The notes beneath the pieces are model-generated. The model was not told where the DNA came from. It did no database searches and saw only the letters and a program-made list of their open reading frames with translations. Source: Actinomycetes bacterium (lineage in GTDB: Bacteria > Actinomycetota > Acidimicrobiia > Acidimicrobiales > RAAP-2). Taken from it: a DNA stretch of 5,069 nt. Each line of letters starts with the position of its first letter. Position 1 is the first letter of the stretch. The DNA lies in contig JAJZFO010000188.1 in NCBI GenBank assembly GCA_021805305.1, forward strand, positions 1-5,069, written 5' to 3'. This document shows positions 4,833-5,069 of this stretch, one piece after another. The position numbers were made by a program, and so were the translations under genes.

Positions 4833-5069
4833 CCTACGAGACCGGATTCGAGGTACCCCCCGAGCGCCAGGAGGTGATCATCACCCGCCTCTTCGGGGCC
4901 AGTCCCGAGCGCGTCTTCGCGGCGCACGTCGACGCCACGCTGGTCCCCCTCTGGTGGGGACCGCGGTATCTCACGACGGAGGTGGAGCGACTCGAGGCCC
5001 GGCCAGGTGGTCAATGGCGCTACATCCAGCGGGCCGCGGACGGTGCGGTCCACGCGTTCCACGGCGTCT
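4829..5069 (+). CDS. SRPBCC/AHSA1-domain protein (partial, 3' end off window)
   Basis: Member of the START/SRPBCC fold, of the type related to the Hsp90 co-chaperone Aha1 C-terminal domain (AHSA1). Eighty codons are visible. The N-terminal pattern is typical of the family: VIITRLFGASPERVFAAHVD (16-35), then PLWWGPRYLTT (40-50) with the paired tryptophans W42 and W43, then EARPGGQWRY (56-65). Members of this fold bind hydrophobic ligands in a deep cavity, but those encoded next to ArsR genes have no settled biochemical role. Most are about 140-170 residues, so roughly half is missing to the right. It is co-transcribed with and probably controlled by the ArsR protein upstream. The family call is firm; function is unknown. 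Confidence 0.88.
   Translation, partial: MTYETGFEVPPERQEVIITRLFGASPERVFAAHVDATLVPLWWGPRYLTTEVERLEARPGGQWRYIQRAADGAVHAFHGV

Noticed and set aside
1..5069. tRNA/rRNA genes, CRISPR arrays, insertion sequences or integration sites
   Set aside because: No cloverleaf-like sequence, regularly spaced repeats, transposase motifs or terminal inverted repeats were seen on either strand.

Overview
The window is high-GC DNA with a G/C-rich third codon position, apart from one short AT-rich patch at about 4454-4498. Gene content and order point to an actinobacterium. The strongest clue is a divergent pair: a KimA/KUP-like membrane protein faces two tandem TrkA-like (RCK) proteins. From memory, this is the arrangement around ceoB-ceoC in Mycobacterium (Rv2690c / Rv2691 / Rv2692). 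I cannot place it more finely; an acidimicrobial or other non-mycobacterial actinobacterium would fit.

Layout. (1) Positions 2155-1, minus strand: one open frame of 718 codons that runs off the left edge. It encodes an APC-superfamily transporter of the KUP/KimA potassium-uptake type, a cytoplasmic USP-like domain, and the start of a further C-terminal domain that looks like an OB fold. (2) A 76-bp divergent intergenic region at 2156-2231. (3) 2232-2885 and 2882-3550, plus strand: two RCK/TrkA-type NAD-binding proteins (CeoB- and CeoC-like) overlapping by ATGA. (4) 3585-4358, plus: a HAD-IB phosphatase (SerB1-like) with a C-terminal membrane helix. (5) 4359-4496: a non-coding gap whose right third is the AT-rich patch, with dyads that look like ArsR operators. 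(6) 4497-4832, plus: an ArsR-type repressor without cysteines, overlapping by ATGA with (7) an AHSA1/SRPBCC-domain protein that runs off the right edge.

How they work together. The left half reads as a potassium-homeostasis locus: a proton-coupled K+ importer candidate and two nucleotide-sensing RCK subunits, with no TrkH/KtrB channel in view. The HAD phosphatase lies close downstream of ceoC but seems to have its own promoter. The ArsR-AHSA1 pair is a separate autoregulated module of a type widespread in actinobacteria (compare Rv2034-Rv2035).

The most notable non-coding signal is that all four transcription-unit starts have a -10-like hexamer (TAAGGT, TGAGAT, TAGCAT, TAGTTT) ending 6-7 bases before a GTG or ATG. 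That is the geometry of leaderless mRNAs. Only the AHSA1 gene has an evident strong Shine-Dalgarno. I see no RNA genes, CRISPR arrays, insertion sequences or convincing intrinsic terminators, and no clear sign of an entirely new system. The probable permease-OB fusion and the permease/RCK pairing are the points most worth following up.
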